Assembly (NCBI RefSeq): GCF_001039355.2
Contig: NW_019776008.1
Coordinates: forward strand, 56,208-86,924
Length of the DNA stretch: 30,717 nt
From: Lingula anatina
Lineage: Eukaryota; Brachiopoda; Lingulata; Lingulida; Lingulidae
Reading direction: 5' to 3'
Position numbers and translations under genes: made by a program. Positions 21,554-30,555 of the stretch are shown one piece after another; within the stretch, counting starts at the first letter, position 1, and each line of letters starts with the position of its first letter. Below the pieces are notes generated by a model that did not search any database, was not told the DNA's origin, and saw nothing but the letters and a program-made list of their open reading frames with translations.

Positions 21554-21592
21554 GAAGGCTTTGTTATTGATGTCGCTCATAACAAAGCCTTC
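21554..21592. repeat. Palindrome resembling the start of ADAMTS-like exon 4, in both directions
   Basis: GAAGGCTTTGTTAT and its exact complement flank an 11-bp loop. Exon 4 begins GAGGGCTTTGTTATCGATG after ttcacag. Here the plus strand has ttttag then ggagaaggc, and the minus strand has ttttacag then gaaggc, so both arms look like the exon with its acceptor. The homology is short and may be coincidental. Confidence 0.55.
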
Positions 21593-21600
21593 CTGTAAAA

Positions 21601-22449
21601 TAAATGGTATTTTTTTCATGTGGTCGCGATTTTCAAATGAAGTTTGTGTTGAACATTCGTGCAGTTTTTCTTTGTTCTCATTTTCAATTCCTGCTTAAAT
21701 CCGGGGCTCTATAACTCGAAAGCTTTGCAAACAGCGACCGCACGCAAGCATCATTTTTGGATAAAAAGTCCTACGAATTTTGCCTCAATTTTCAGCCTTC
21801 CATGATAAGAGCCTGGCACGTAAGGCCAAAAGCTGAAGCAACTAAGAGTTATGTTGCACAGGCGATGAATTTGTGGACGCAGTATGATAACTGTTAAAAG
21901 ACTTATATCTAGCATCTTCAATGATAGAACACTTGCATTCGTTGCTTTCCCTTCTTTTTCTATTTTTAAGTGTTTTCTAAAGCTAATGATTAAATGACAT
22001 TGCTCTGAAAACACTATAAGAATGGCTTTTGGGTTTTTTTTTTACTTACCAAGACTTCAAAGAAAACCGAAATCAAAGAAAGCTGACTACCGCAGTTAAA
22101 CTACTGTTCACCTGAGCAATCAAGTGCCTGTATGTGTTGCAAAGACCGGTCAGTACATCGATAATTCTAAAGGTCAAGGCTTCGGAGAGAAGACTTTGTG
22201 TGACAAGTTTATTGTTAGTGCTGCTGGGGTTAACCTTGATCACGTAGCTAGCCTAACCACAGTGGTCGGAACGTAAAGAGAAATAGCACGGGCACTAATG
22301 AGCGTTCATTCAGTTGAGATATCTTTGGCAGGACGACCTGTCACCCGCGGTGACACCAATAAAGCAAGGAAATGCATCGGTTTACAAACTAAAATTTAAA
22401 TTATTGAGACTGGACAGCCGAGTTTCCGGTCATCAAATCGTGCTGCTGC
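21601..22449. other. Intergenic region upstream of the NRF-6-like gene
   Basis: Probably contains the promoter and 5' UTR of the downstream gene, but no TATA box is evident. An open frame near 22130-22275 lacks a start and similarity. A 17-bp palindrome lies at 22339-22355. Confidence 0.5.
22339..22355. promoter_or_regulatory. Palindrome TGTCACCCGCGGTGACA upstream of the NRF-6-like start
   Basis: Seven-base arms (TGTCACC and GGTGACA) with a 3-bp spacer, 94 bp before the ATG. It could be a dimeric transcription-factor site, but that is only a guess. Confidence 0.3.
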
Positions 22450-22837
22450 ATGAAAACTATGGCGAGAGGTTTGGTATTGACAGTATTCGTCTTTCAGACA
22501 TTTCTGTCTGCACAAACTAGGACAATTTATGGATTTGACCACGCGTCTCGTTTGAATCAAACAAAAGACAGTCAAAGCTCAGCAGATTTAGTAACTCACT
22601 CGCCATCATCAGAAGTCTTAAAGGATCAGGGGAAATGGTGGTCCTACTCAGAAGGGAATACATCACTATGGGTGACCAAGCTCCAGGAAATACTTGCCAC
22701 TCCATTGCGGCGTTTTAACGAGGTCAAGATGGTGCTCCCCAAATCAGACGCCATTTTGAATATCTCTGCAAGCTGCAAAGAGGACGTTAAGATATATCTT
22801 CGCGCTCTACATGATAGTAAGCCATGGGCGTTACAAA
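22450..22837 (+). CDS. NRF-6-like exon 1: signal peptide and start of NRF domain
   Basis: It starts at ATG 22450 (MKTMARG); the second ATG, at 22459, is equally possible. GLVLTVFVFQTFLSA is a signal-peptide core. The exon ends KPWALQ in phase 1 before gtaagt. The conserved NRF 'C......L..L....pWAl...DA.G' stretch runs across this junction. Confidence 0.87.
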
Positions 22838-25800
22838 GTAAGTTCACGGCTGTATATAGCATGATGTTATACAAAAGAATAACATATCTAACAGAATGAA
22901 TACTATTTGGTTATACTGTCACGCAAAGATTTTAATTGATTTCTTCGGTAAAATAGTGGGTAGCGGACGTAGGATCATTTTTATCAGAAAACGGTTGTAA
23001 ACGTATGTATATATGACTGATACGGCTGTTGGTTCCTAAAAACTGAAGATCATGACGTTATATTAGCTCAGAATCTGGTGACGTATTACAGCGCGGTCTA
23101 TGTGCTCTTTTAATAAAGAGCATTAAAATGTTTGTAATATGTTTGGTATTTTTCTACTTCATTTAATAAATATAGATAATTTTGTAAATAGTTAATCTTA
23201 AATATATCACCATTCCAGTGTACGATGCCTCCGGTCGTCCTGCCAGTGCCATTGCTGAGGGTCATTTCCTGTGGCTAGGGTCCTTTGACCAATGTCTAGA
23301 GACGCAGGTCCAGTTCACTGGCCGTAGCAAGTATTGTACTGTGCACTTCCCTTTCTTAAAGACCAAGGTATACCAGATTTTAAGGGTGGAATCTGATGAA
23401 ATACTGATGTACTTCATTTAAGGCTTTAAAAGAGGAGGAAAGATTTTTTGTAGACTAGGGCAGTTTTGAATTGGAGTGGTTTCATATAGAATATATATAA
23501 TTTTATTCATGTCCTTTCTGCATATCATTTCGACCCGTTACATTATATGTCACATCAAACGATTATATTAATAGCATATTTTTGTCATTGTTTTAGTTTA
23601 AGATTCATCTTGTTTTAATATAATCTTATTTATATTTTGTCATTCACCATAACATAAGCATTTGGTTTCGTCAAAAAAAATTATATATATATATATATAT
23701 GTTATTTCCTGTAAACGGTTGAAAACGAAGAAATGGCAGCATGTGAAAATGCATTATGTCAAAATATTTAAAGGAGTTAATTACAGTAAACCTAAAAGAA
23801 TGGGACAGAGATATTCAGAGTACATGTATAAGGGAATGAATGAAGAAGCATGACGACGTTAAATCGAGAGTGCGAGGTGTATGTTGACACCATGCACAGC
23901 CGATGTGACAGGAATGGTACTTGTAGTCCTAGGAATGGAAGTCCGGGGCTCCGTATCTCGAAAGGTTCGCTATGTTGCGCACGTGCGTTAGTGACTCGAT
24001 TCCATAACCGATTCTATTTCGAGATACGGGGCCATGGAGTCGAGACACTTGCGCACGTGCGCTACATAGCGAACCTTTCGAGATACGGAGCCCTGGATCC
24101 CATGTTAATCAGCACAGGTTAGGGTTAGTCGGAGTAATTAGGGTTAGTATATGGGACGCATGTCACTTGGACAAAGTAATGGGGAAAGGACATCGGTTTC
24201 TAGAGGACTTCCATTCCTGTTACACCGGCGTTTATTTGATTTTCGTTTTTATCCAGGATTCTAGCCTCAATATCACCCTAGGGATATGTATGTCAAGTCA
24301 GTGCAGTGAAGGTGACTTGGAGGTTCTGACCGCGCATGCTGGTGAGTTTTTTTTTTTTTTGCAATTCCTTCTCTGCGTTATCGGATTCATTGGGTTTTAT
24401 ATCTCTAAAGTGATTATATACCAGCAGTGCTCAATAGCAAGTCTCAAATCCAGGCCTACCCAACTACCAGACTCGGCACCGAATGATCCAGAATTCACCG
24501 GTAAATCGGACCACACTACCCGTTTCCAAGGTGTGTATCAGATCGCATTACATAGTATCAGACGCGACACCGCTCTTGCCTAGCACGCGATGTGATAGTG
24601 ACGATTCTCAGCGGGGTTGAAAAGCATTGCATCACCACTCAAAATTTGTTCAGGGTATGATACTATGTAATGCGATCTGATACACACCTTAAAAACGGGT
24701 AGCGTGGTCTGATCTACCGGTGAATTCTGGATCATTCGGTGCCGAGTCTGGTAGTTGGGTAGAGCAGGGCGATAGCTCGGATTTGATATTTGTATGAGAA
24801 TATAAACCAATATCAAACCCGAGCTGTGTCCTGTAACACACGGTTTACGTCTTCTGAAATGTTACTAAGCTGCAAATGACCATAATTAGGTGAGCTGTTA
24901 GCTCTTCTTTTCTTACTTTTACCCATAATCTCGCAGCGTCACCAGCGCAAGTTCCAGTAATTACACTGCCACCACATTCACATACACGTATTACAAGGCA
25001 GAACCTACAGCTTGAATGCATTAGATGGGCTGTACACCCAAACCCAATATAGAGGTACAAACGATGTCACAGGCATGTTCCTAAAAATATGTAGTGCACA
25101 GATTACAAACTATGTTTGATTATTTTAGGGTCCCACATAAAGAAGTTTGTATTAAAGTTTCACTTTCCTGGAACCACGAATAATAAAAAATAATTCATCA
25201 TCTAACCCCAAAAAGGAACATACGTTACTGTCACAAATGCATAACGTCTAGCTGNCATCTCATTATGCAATGATTTGCTCGCAATTCGTTCAGTTGAGAA
25301 ATTAGATTTGTTAAAGGTACTCTATGTGGAATTTACACACCACATAGAGCCTTTCCTTTGAGATTTTTCTCCTACTTGCGAACCTTTCCTCGACCCGTCC
25401 CTGCACTTGGATTCTATATATATATTGTTTCCATTCACTACCATGCAGTAATTGACACACCTATAGGTTATAGTGTTCACACGATTAAAGAGGGTAAAAA
25501 AGTAATGAAAAAAGAACGGTGAATGAAAAACGCAAAAATTAATTGAAGAGAAGATAAACTGCGTATCGGTACGAAAATAACCATTAATGGTTTCTGTGTT
25601 TTTTCTCCTCAGATCTGCCTCTGTCCATCAACGCCACGTTCATGAGGCCGTTAAGTGTGCGCTGCCACACGCCAAAGCAGCTCTCCTCACTGGCGGGTGA
25701 CCCGATGGCCATAACAGCCCTGTAGGTAACGCTAGTATTTCGTTTAGCAACCCTGCATGCAATTGTCTGTAACTACATAAGCCCCCATTCCCAGAGATTA

Positions 25801-27583
25801 GATCGCTCCAACTAGATCGACCTAACTCCCTGGGGGTTCACGCTAACTAGCTGTCCGCCGTGCGGGCACGAAAGTTAATTACCCCCTTACAGCTTGTAGT
25901 AGGCGGGAAGGACATTTAAGCCGGATTATCTGACAGTAATCTAGTGAGACTCCCCACGGGGATAGATCGATCTAAAATCTATGGGAATGCGCCCTAAGTC
26001 TAGGCCGATTAATATAAGGATCATGCAGATGGTGATTAAGTAGGCCTTGGGGGGTAATCAGTTGAAATAGTTACACTGAAGCTAGCTTAACCCTGACTTT
26101 AAGAGATATCTGATAACTGGACCCTCCCGTCCTTTTCAGTATCCATTGAAATTCATGCGTTTAAATTAAAAGCTTGTTTATTATTTCAATCTGGCGACTT
26201 ATTTTAGAAAGCTACATTGATTGTATTTCTCTTATAGCGAACAGGATTAGACAAATTTAATTTGTATATGTAATCTGACATGGCAAATGTTGGTCATGTT
26301 TACTTTTGCTTACATGAAAATAAATGAAAAAGTAGATGAAACTGTTGTAATATTATCCTGGTGATACTGCTTTTCAACTATTCACAGGTGTGTTGTAGCA
26401 GTGATTATTCTAGTGACCTGTACTTCAAGTATTTACGAGGTTTACCATGACAGAATGATGAAAAGAAACTTGCCAATAGATAAGATAGAACAAGTGAGAC
26501 CCCTGCCAAACATCACGAGCCCCATGTCTCGACCACACGAGAGTTTGCGCGTGGAGCGTTTTGCACCTATAATGACAGACCGCCAGTCTTTGTTAGGGTC
26601 ACAAGAAGAGCCAGAATCAACACCAAGTAAGCACGTGTTAGAAATCATTTTTTTATCATTTAAAATTTTAAGAAATGAGAATAAAAAATAACATTAAGAT
26701 TAAAAAAGACGAAGACAAAATAATGTGTCAGGCAGATATTTGTAATATATATTATTTGTCTTTTTAACAGTCATTTCACGAAAATGCCATTTTACCATTT
26801 AAATGTAATTGTGCAAATACAAACGCTTATTATCCAAAAATCCTGATACGTTGAATTTTACAAACCTTCCAACGTCTGAGGTAGATAAATCTGGAGAATT
26901 TCAAAAATTCAAGAATGAGAAAAAGAAACATTTGGTCAAAATCTGTGAGGTCACAACCTTATTGTCAAAGGAGACGTTTTTACCTTGCCTGGTCATAAAA
27001 AACCACAATATCAAGACAGATGGATGAAATGCAAGACAATGGAATAAGATGAAGTCATACTTCCTTAGTGAAAACTTTGCACATGAACGCTTCCGAAGGA
27101 ACTATAGAGAGTATTCAATTCCCTTGCTGGTGCTTGCAATGTTTCTCACATCGGCAATGCGGTTCTTTACTCTGATAAACTTTTGCCGTCAATTTTCCGT
27201 GAGAAATATTGAACATTCCGTGAGATTAACGGCAAATCCGTGTGAGATGGAGGGTCTGATTTTAATTTTTTTCCAATTTTGTCAACAGTTGCCTTAAATG
27301 TGATACAACTACCGTAGTGCATATACTGTTGGTGATTGACCATCCATCGTCTTTTTATATCTCTACGTTTCTCATATTCCCAGATCTTGCGACCAAGATC
27401 ATTGTGCTGTTCTCCGTTCCCCAGAATGCCAAAAAGCTGACGTGCATGATACCAGATGATACTTACCTCCCAGGGTTCCCAGGAATACAGGTTCTCAGTG
27501 TCATGTGGATTATTCTAATGCATATGTTTAGCATAGGACAGTCTTCCATAGGTGAGAACACGTAGTGTGAGCGTGTGTGTGGG

Positions 27584-27633
<50 letters not shown>

Positions 27634-29121
27634 ACGAAAGTAATTCTTGAAAAAGAACGAAAAGAATTTGCTTAGTAATTAGGCTCTGTATTTGTCATCT
27701 TTATCGAGGACTGCTTTCTGGCGATAAATTCTTTGCCTCTTGGAACCGTTTTCTGAATTTAATTTTCATGGGTTTTAAATGGTCTTCCAGGTAACACACC
27801 TTCCTATTTCCCAGACATTTTCAGCCGCTGGACTTTCATGTTCGTAGTGGGAGCTCCATTTGCTGTAGACACCCTGCTAACTATCAGGTGATATGCCACC
27901 ACAGCGTCTTGAAACCGTTCTGTGCGCGGTTAATTTTTTTATTTAAAAATTGCCAACTAACATCCGTTTATGATAAACTATCTTTATTAAAGCGTTTCCC
28001 AATTAGTTAATTTGATTCAAAATCCTACATATAATTTAAAGATTCTTAGGTGATGTGATGAGGTTTTAGAATGGTTTAAATATGGTAAAACGTGGTATAA
28101 AGAGAGATAAGGTGTAATATACATGGGGTATTATGTTCCCTAAATAATAATTGTTTTCTTCTTTTCAGTGGAATATCATTGACCTTTTGGACCCTCAAGG
28201 AAATGGACAAAAATGACGGAGAGATTTTGAAAGTGCAATGGCTGAAATATTACGCAGGACGGTTTTGTAGGTTAGATTAATATTTTGTAGACAATATAGA
28301 GTTGATTTGAATAGATTCGTAAATTATAATGGGTGGAAATGCGTCATATAAACGTTTTAGGCAATTTTTTCGAAAAAATCCTCGACAAAGCCACCAACAT
28401 GCCAATTTGTGGCATGCTTCGCTGCTTAAAAAACCCTCCATGTCTCATTCAGTATTTCGATTTTTTATTTTAATTTTAATCAAAATATTAATTTATTTTT
28501 AGACTGTCTGCTTGTTTTTATTTTCATTTTATGTAGATATTCCGCCCCGTATTTTGTTGTCCTGTTGTTATACACGGCATTTGATGATTACTGGATTCAG
28601 GGCCCATTGAAACCCATCAACGTCGAACCCCACTGTCGTCATAGCTGGTGGACGAACGTCCTCTACATTAACAACTTCGTTAACACAGACCAAATGGTAA
28701 ATACAGTTTTTCATACCAGTCCATGTCTTCATTTTTTCTTGATTCAGTGAAGGATATTACCCTCTCTTTTGCATATGAAAAGCAGTTCCATCTTGAATTT
28801 GAAAGCAATTTTTATACCCGGTCTTAGGAGGATTAACTTTTACGCCCTGATAAAGATGGAGATTCCATCTCACAGAAAACCCCCAAAAACTAACATAATG
28901 CTGAGCTTTCACATTGAATTTGTTCAGATTTTTTCATTTGAAATTATTTAAATTTCTTCATCACTTTAGTCATTACTAATAATTCAAGGTAAAAATAAGT
29001 GTAAAATATTATGTTATAATTCACAGTGTATGGGGTGGACATGGTACATGGCGGTGGACATGCAGTTGTACCTAGTGGCTCCCATTATTATTGTGGCACT
29101 CTACAAGTACGTGATAATTAG

Positions 29122-29165
<44 letters not shown>

Positions 29166-30342
29166 CAGCAAATTGAGTGTACATAAGATACGTATTTGGA
29201 ATTTTTTCGATTTCCCAAAGGAAAAATAAAAACATTTTACTTTTTATATGTAATTTAAAAGTCGACACTAAGCAAATTTGTCATTGTGGGACAGGGGAAA
29301 CGCCTTTCCATGGAGATATTGAAAAAAAAAGTGATCTGATTTACAGGTCTTGGCTTGTTGGTGGATCCATTATCATTATCCTCATCCTTGCTAACTGGAC
29401 CTCTGCCGGGGTCACGACGGGAGAGATGAACCTACCGGCGGCCGTTTGGATAGCTAATTATCAAAATATGTAAGTGGGCGAATAAAGAGCATGCCGTATT
29501 AAAATGCATTGTGAAGCTTGAAATTTTTGTTCCAAACGTGCGTTATGCTAGTGGATGTATGCCATGTCGATTGACTTCTTTTAATTATTTGGTCTAACTG
29601 ACCTATGTTTTTTTTTTTTTTATTTTCGTTAACGTTAGGTCCAAGTGGTTTCAATGGATATATATCAAACCGTGGTGCAGACTTGGACCTTTCTTAATAG
29701 GCATGGCAACTGGTAACATTCTGGTCAAGACAAAAGCTCACAGGATTTTAACTAGGGTAATATTTAGTTAAAGAAAAATTGATGAATTTTTATTTATTTT
29801 TCATCAAATAAAGTTTTTCGTAGCACACATACAGATATACCAGAAGTCACGAGCTTGGTATCTGCTTTTAATTCTGAAAGATATCAGTACGTAGATTTTA
29901 GACTCTAATCCGTATAAATGTTAGATTAACGCATGGATATAAAAACCACGCATCTAAAATTGTTTTTATGTACGTGATTAACGTTAAGAATGTTTTAGGC
30001 AGTGAATATTAAATTTCAGCTCGTACCAAAGATAAACCCTGTTCCATACAGTATTTTTTTCTAAATGAGGAATAATTTGACCAACGCAATGCAGAGTAAC
30101 GCGGCATCTACTGCATCCACTATCATTATATACTATAACCCTGTTCCCTATTCAGTGTGCGGCCTGCATGGGATGGGTGACGACCATCACGCTCTGTGTT
30201 GCCGTGGTTTATGGCCCCTACACACTCCACTTCACCCACTACTGGCCTGCTGGGGTGAATGAGGTGTACAACGCGATGGCGGCCTCGTTCTGGGGGCTGG
30301 GGATGGCCTGGCTAGCTTATGCGTGTATCACCAGATTGGCAG
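22450..30342 (+). CDS. NRF-6-like membrane acyltransferase (NRF domain plus acyltransferase-3), 13 exons, 3' end missing
   Basis: Seen: 13 exons join in one frame to give 668 residues, ending in phase 1 at the donor at 30343 with the last exon or exons outside the window. An N-terminal signal peptide (1 to about 22) is followed by a Cys-rich NRF domain (about 105-240), a membrane segment at about 245-262, a Ser/Pro-rich cytosolic linker, and a multi-pass acyltransferase-3 domain from about 355 on. Marker strings are GRPASAIAEGHFLWLGSFDQC, which is 21 residues at 135-155 in the NRF domain with its central WLGSF, and KPWCRLGPFLIGM in the acyltransferase domain. Known: the founder, C. elegans nrf-6, is needed for fluoxetine response and yolk transport, and related proteins are predicted to move acyl groups across membranes. 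Odd: the conserved Arg of the R-X10-H motif is Gln359. The substrate is unknown. Confidence 0.9.
22838..23218 (+). other. Intron between NRF-6-like exons 1 and 2
   Basis: 381 bp, AT-rich, nothing recognisable. Confidence 0.6.
23219..23367 (+). CDS. NRF-6-like exon 2: NRF domain core
   Basis: Acceptor attccag, donor gtatac; phase 1 in, phase 0 out; residues 130-179. It carries MYDASGRPASAIAEG, then LWLGSFDQCLE and KYCTVHF. These are the diagnostic 'DA.G.p..gil.g...wlGsfdqCl' and 'g.YC.v' motifs of NRF domains. Confidence 0.93.
23681..23701. repeat. Short (AT)n tract
   Basis: About nine AT units in the intron between NRF-6-like exons 2 and 3. Confidence 0.9.
23943..24096. mobile_element. 154-bp MITE with 45-bp inverted ends containing CACGTG
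   Basis: The arms 23943-23987 and 24052-24096 pair at nearly every position (tatctcgaaaggttcgctat and complement). The outer motif tttcgagatacgg recurs a third time at about 24017-24030 inside. It lies in an intron of the NRF-6-like gene. Confidence 0.88.
24118..24147. repeat. Short telomere-like TTAGGG tracts
   Basis: ggttagggttag and ttagggttag are separated by nine bases, just right of the MITE. This is too short to call an interstitial telomere. Confidence 0.5.
24257..24341 (+). CDS. NRF-6-like exon 3: NRF domain
   Basis: Acceptor tatccag, donor gtgagt; phase 0 in, phase 1 out. It encodes DSSLNITLGICMSSQCSEGD, matching the NRF 'lG.CvPssCs..d' motif. It follows exon 2 directly, with no missing exon by phase or alignment. 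Confidence 0.92.
24457..24761. mobile_element. 305-bp foldback element with 104-bp arms
   Basis: The left arm 24457-24560 and right arm 24658-24761 are reverse complements with few mismatches (for example ccgaatgatccagaattcac and its complement). The 97-bp loop shows no coding capacity. It is intronic, 116 bp after the donor of NRF-6-like exon 3. Confidence 0.92.
24774..24825. repeat. 17-bp stem-loop next to the foldback element
   Basis: agctcggatttgatatt pairs with aatatcaaacccgagct across an 18-bp loop, with one mismatch. Confidence 0.8.
25613..25721 (+). CDS. NRF-6-like exon 4: end of NRF domain
   Basis: Acceptor ctcctcag, donor gtaggt; phase 1 in, phase 2 out; residues 208-243. It contains VRCHTPKQ. 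A second gtaacg four bases downstream would bring in TAG, so the first donor is preferred. Confidence 0.87.
25781..25994. mobile_element. 214-bp Harbinger-like MITE
   Basis: The ends gcccccattcccagagatta and complementary ctatgggaatgcgccc form imperfect inverted repeats of about 27 bp. TAA flanks both sides (25778-25780 and 25995-25997). A 3-bp TWA duplication is typical of PIF/Harbinger. Confidence 0.78.
26388..26626 (+). CDS. NRF-6-like exon 5: first membrane segment and linker
   Basis: Acceptor ttcacag, donor gtaagc; phase 2 in, phase 1 out; residues 244-323. CVVAVIILVTCTSSIYEVY is the membrane segment. The rest is a polar linker rich in Arg, Ser and Pro, as expected between the NRF and acyltransferase domains. 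Confidence 0.88.
26627..27383 (+). other. Intron between NRF-6-like exons 5 and 6
   Basis: 757 bp, AT-rich. Three loose copies of tccgtgaga lie near 27198-27245. No exon is needed here by phase. Confidence 0.6.
27384..27551 (+). CDS. NRF-6-like exon 6: start of acyltransferase-3 domain
   Basis: Acceptor ttcccag, donor gtgaga, phase 1-1; residues 324-379. It reads KIIVLFSVPQNAKKL, then GIQVLSVMWIILMH. The latter is the first acyltransferase-3 helix, normally 'GiR.ls..wV.lgH'. Gln359 (CAG, 27488-27490) replaces the usual Arg, while His370 is kept. Confidence 0.9.
27587..27629. repeat. (GA)n microsatellite
   Basis: About 21 GA units in the intron after NRF-6-like exon 6. Confidence 0.96.
27791..27887 (+). 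CDS. NRF-6-like exon 7: acyltransferase-3 membrane segment
   Basis: Acceptor cttccag, donor gtgata; phase 1 in, phase 2 out; residues 380-411. It encodes FVVGAPFAVDTLLTIS, the 'n..v.vDtFf.lSG' helix of the family. Asp is retained in 'AVDT'. Confidence 0.9.
28169..28270 (+). CDS. NRF-6-like exon 8: acyltransferase-3 loop
   Basis: Acceptor cttttcag, donor gttaga, phase 2-2; residues 412-445. It ends VQWLKYYAGRFCR, matching 'fyl.R..Rl.P'. The Pro normally found at the end of this motif lies in the next exon (RYSAPYF). Confidence 0.88.
28537..28696 (+). CDS. NRF-6-like exon 9: acyltransferase-3 segment
   Basis: Acceptor tatgtag, donor gtaaat; phase 2 in, phase 0 out; residues 446-499. It has APYFVVLLLYT (membrane), then CRHSWWTNVLYINN. 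The latter is the conserved 'C...WW.nlLyinn' motif of NRF-6-like proteins. Confidence 0.93.
29027..29106 (+). CDS. NRF-6-like exon 10: acyltransferase-3 segment
   Basis: Acceptor ttcacag, donor gtacgt; phase 0 in, phase 2 out. It encodes CMGWTWYMAVDMQLYLVAP, matching 'C..wtWYla.DmQfy...P', which is highly conserved in the family. Confidence 0.94.
29122..29165. repeat. (AAT)n / (ATT)n microsatellite
   Basis: AAT units switch to ATT units at the middle, forming a small palindrome 15 bp after the donor of NRF-6-like exon 10. Confidence 0.93.
29347..29469 (+). CDS. NRF-6-like exon 11: acyltransferase-3 membrane segment
   Basis: Acceptor tttacag, donor gtaagt, phase 2-2; residues 526-566. It carries GGSIIIILILANWTSAG (membrane) followed by a short outer loop. 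An AAT repeat lies in the preceding intron. Confidence 0.88.
29639..29756 (+). CDS. NRF-6-like exon 12: acyltransferase-3 segment
   Basis: Acceptor aacgttag, donor gtaata; phase 2 in, phase 0 out; residues 567-606. It contains IKPWCRLGPFLIGMATG, the family signature 'Y.kPw.RigpylvGm..G'. Confidence 0.94.
29757..30155 (+). other. Intron between NRF-6-like exons 12 and 13
   Basis: 399 bp, AT-rich, nothing recognisable. Confidence 0.6.
30156..30342 (+). CDS. NRF-6-like exon 13: acyltransferase-3 membrane segments (last exon in the window)
   Basis: Acceptor cctattcag, donor gtgaga; phase 0 in, phase 1 out; residues 607-668. It reads GWVTTITLCVAVVYG and then FWGLGMAWLAYAC, matching 'r..Wal.lawi..aC'. 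The remaining tail, typically a few dozen residues, must lie to the right of 30717. Confidence 0.92.
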
Positions 30343-30379
30343 GTGAGAATCCCTTCTGAGACGCATTCAACAGCCCGCC

Positions 30380-30551
30380 GCTGGGGCGGATTTAGGCCGT
30401 CTTCTGGGTCTTCCGGAAGACGGTCAGATTTTCAAGTTTACATTGTCGGGCATCTAATGTTTTCTGTCGGAAGACGGTCAAAAATGGAGGATAGATCAGC
30501 AACAAAGATAATTTGGAAGACTGTCAGAAAATATCTCTGGATCCGTCCCTG
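30380..30551. mobile_element. MITE of the GGCGGATTTAGG type, right copy
   Basis: It begins gctggggcggatttagg and ends ctggatccgtccctg, imperfect inverted ends. The interior (gaagacggtca, aagtttacattg) matches 701-866. Confidence 0.68.
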
Positions 30552-30555
30552 TCAG

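Noticed and set aside
22130-22275. Open frame of about 50 codons ahead of the NRF-6-like gene
   Set aside because: No start codon, no splice sites that join it and no recognisable similarity.
24118-24147. Interstitial telomere
   Set aside because: Only two short TTAGGG tracts, and similar ctaaccctaacc tracts occur inside a dispersed repeat, so a transposon origin is more likely.
23850-24583. Frames of 90 and 138 residues around NRF-6-like exon 3
   Set aside because: They are composed of MITE and foldback sequence plus exon 3. Only 24257-24341 joins its neighbours in phase.
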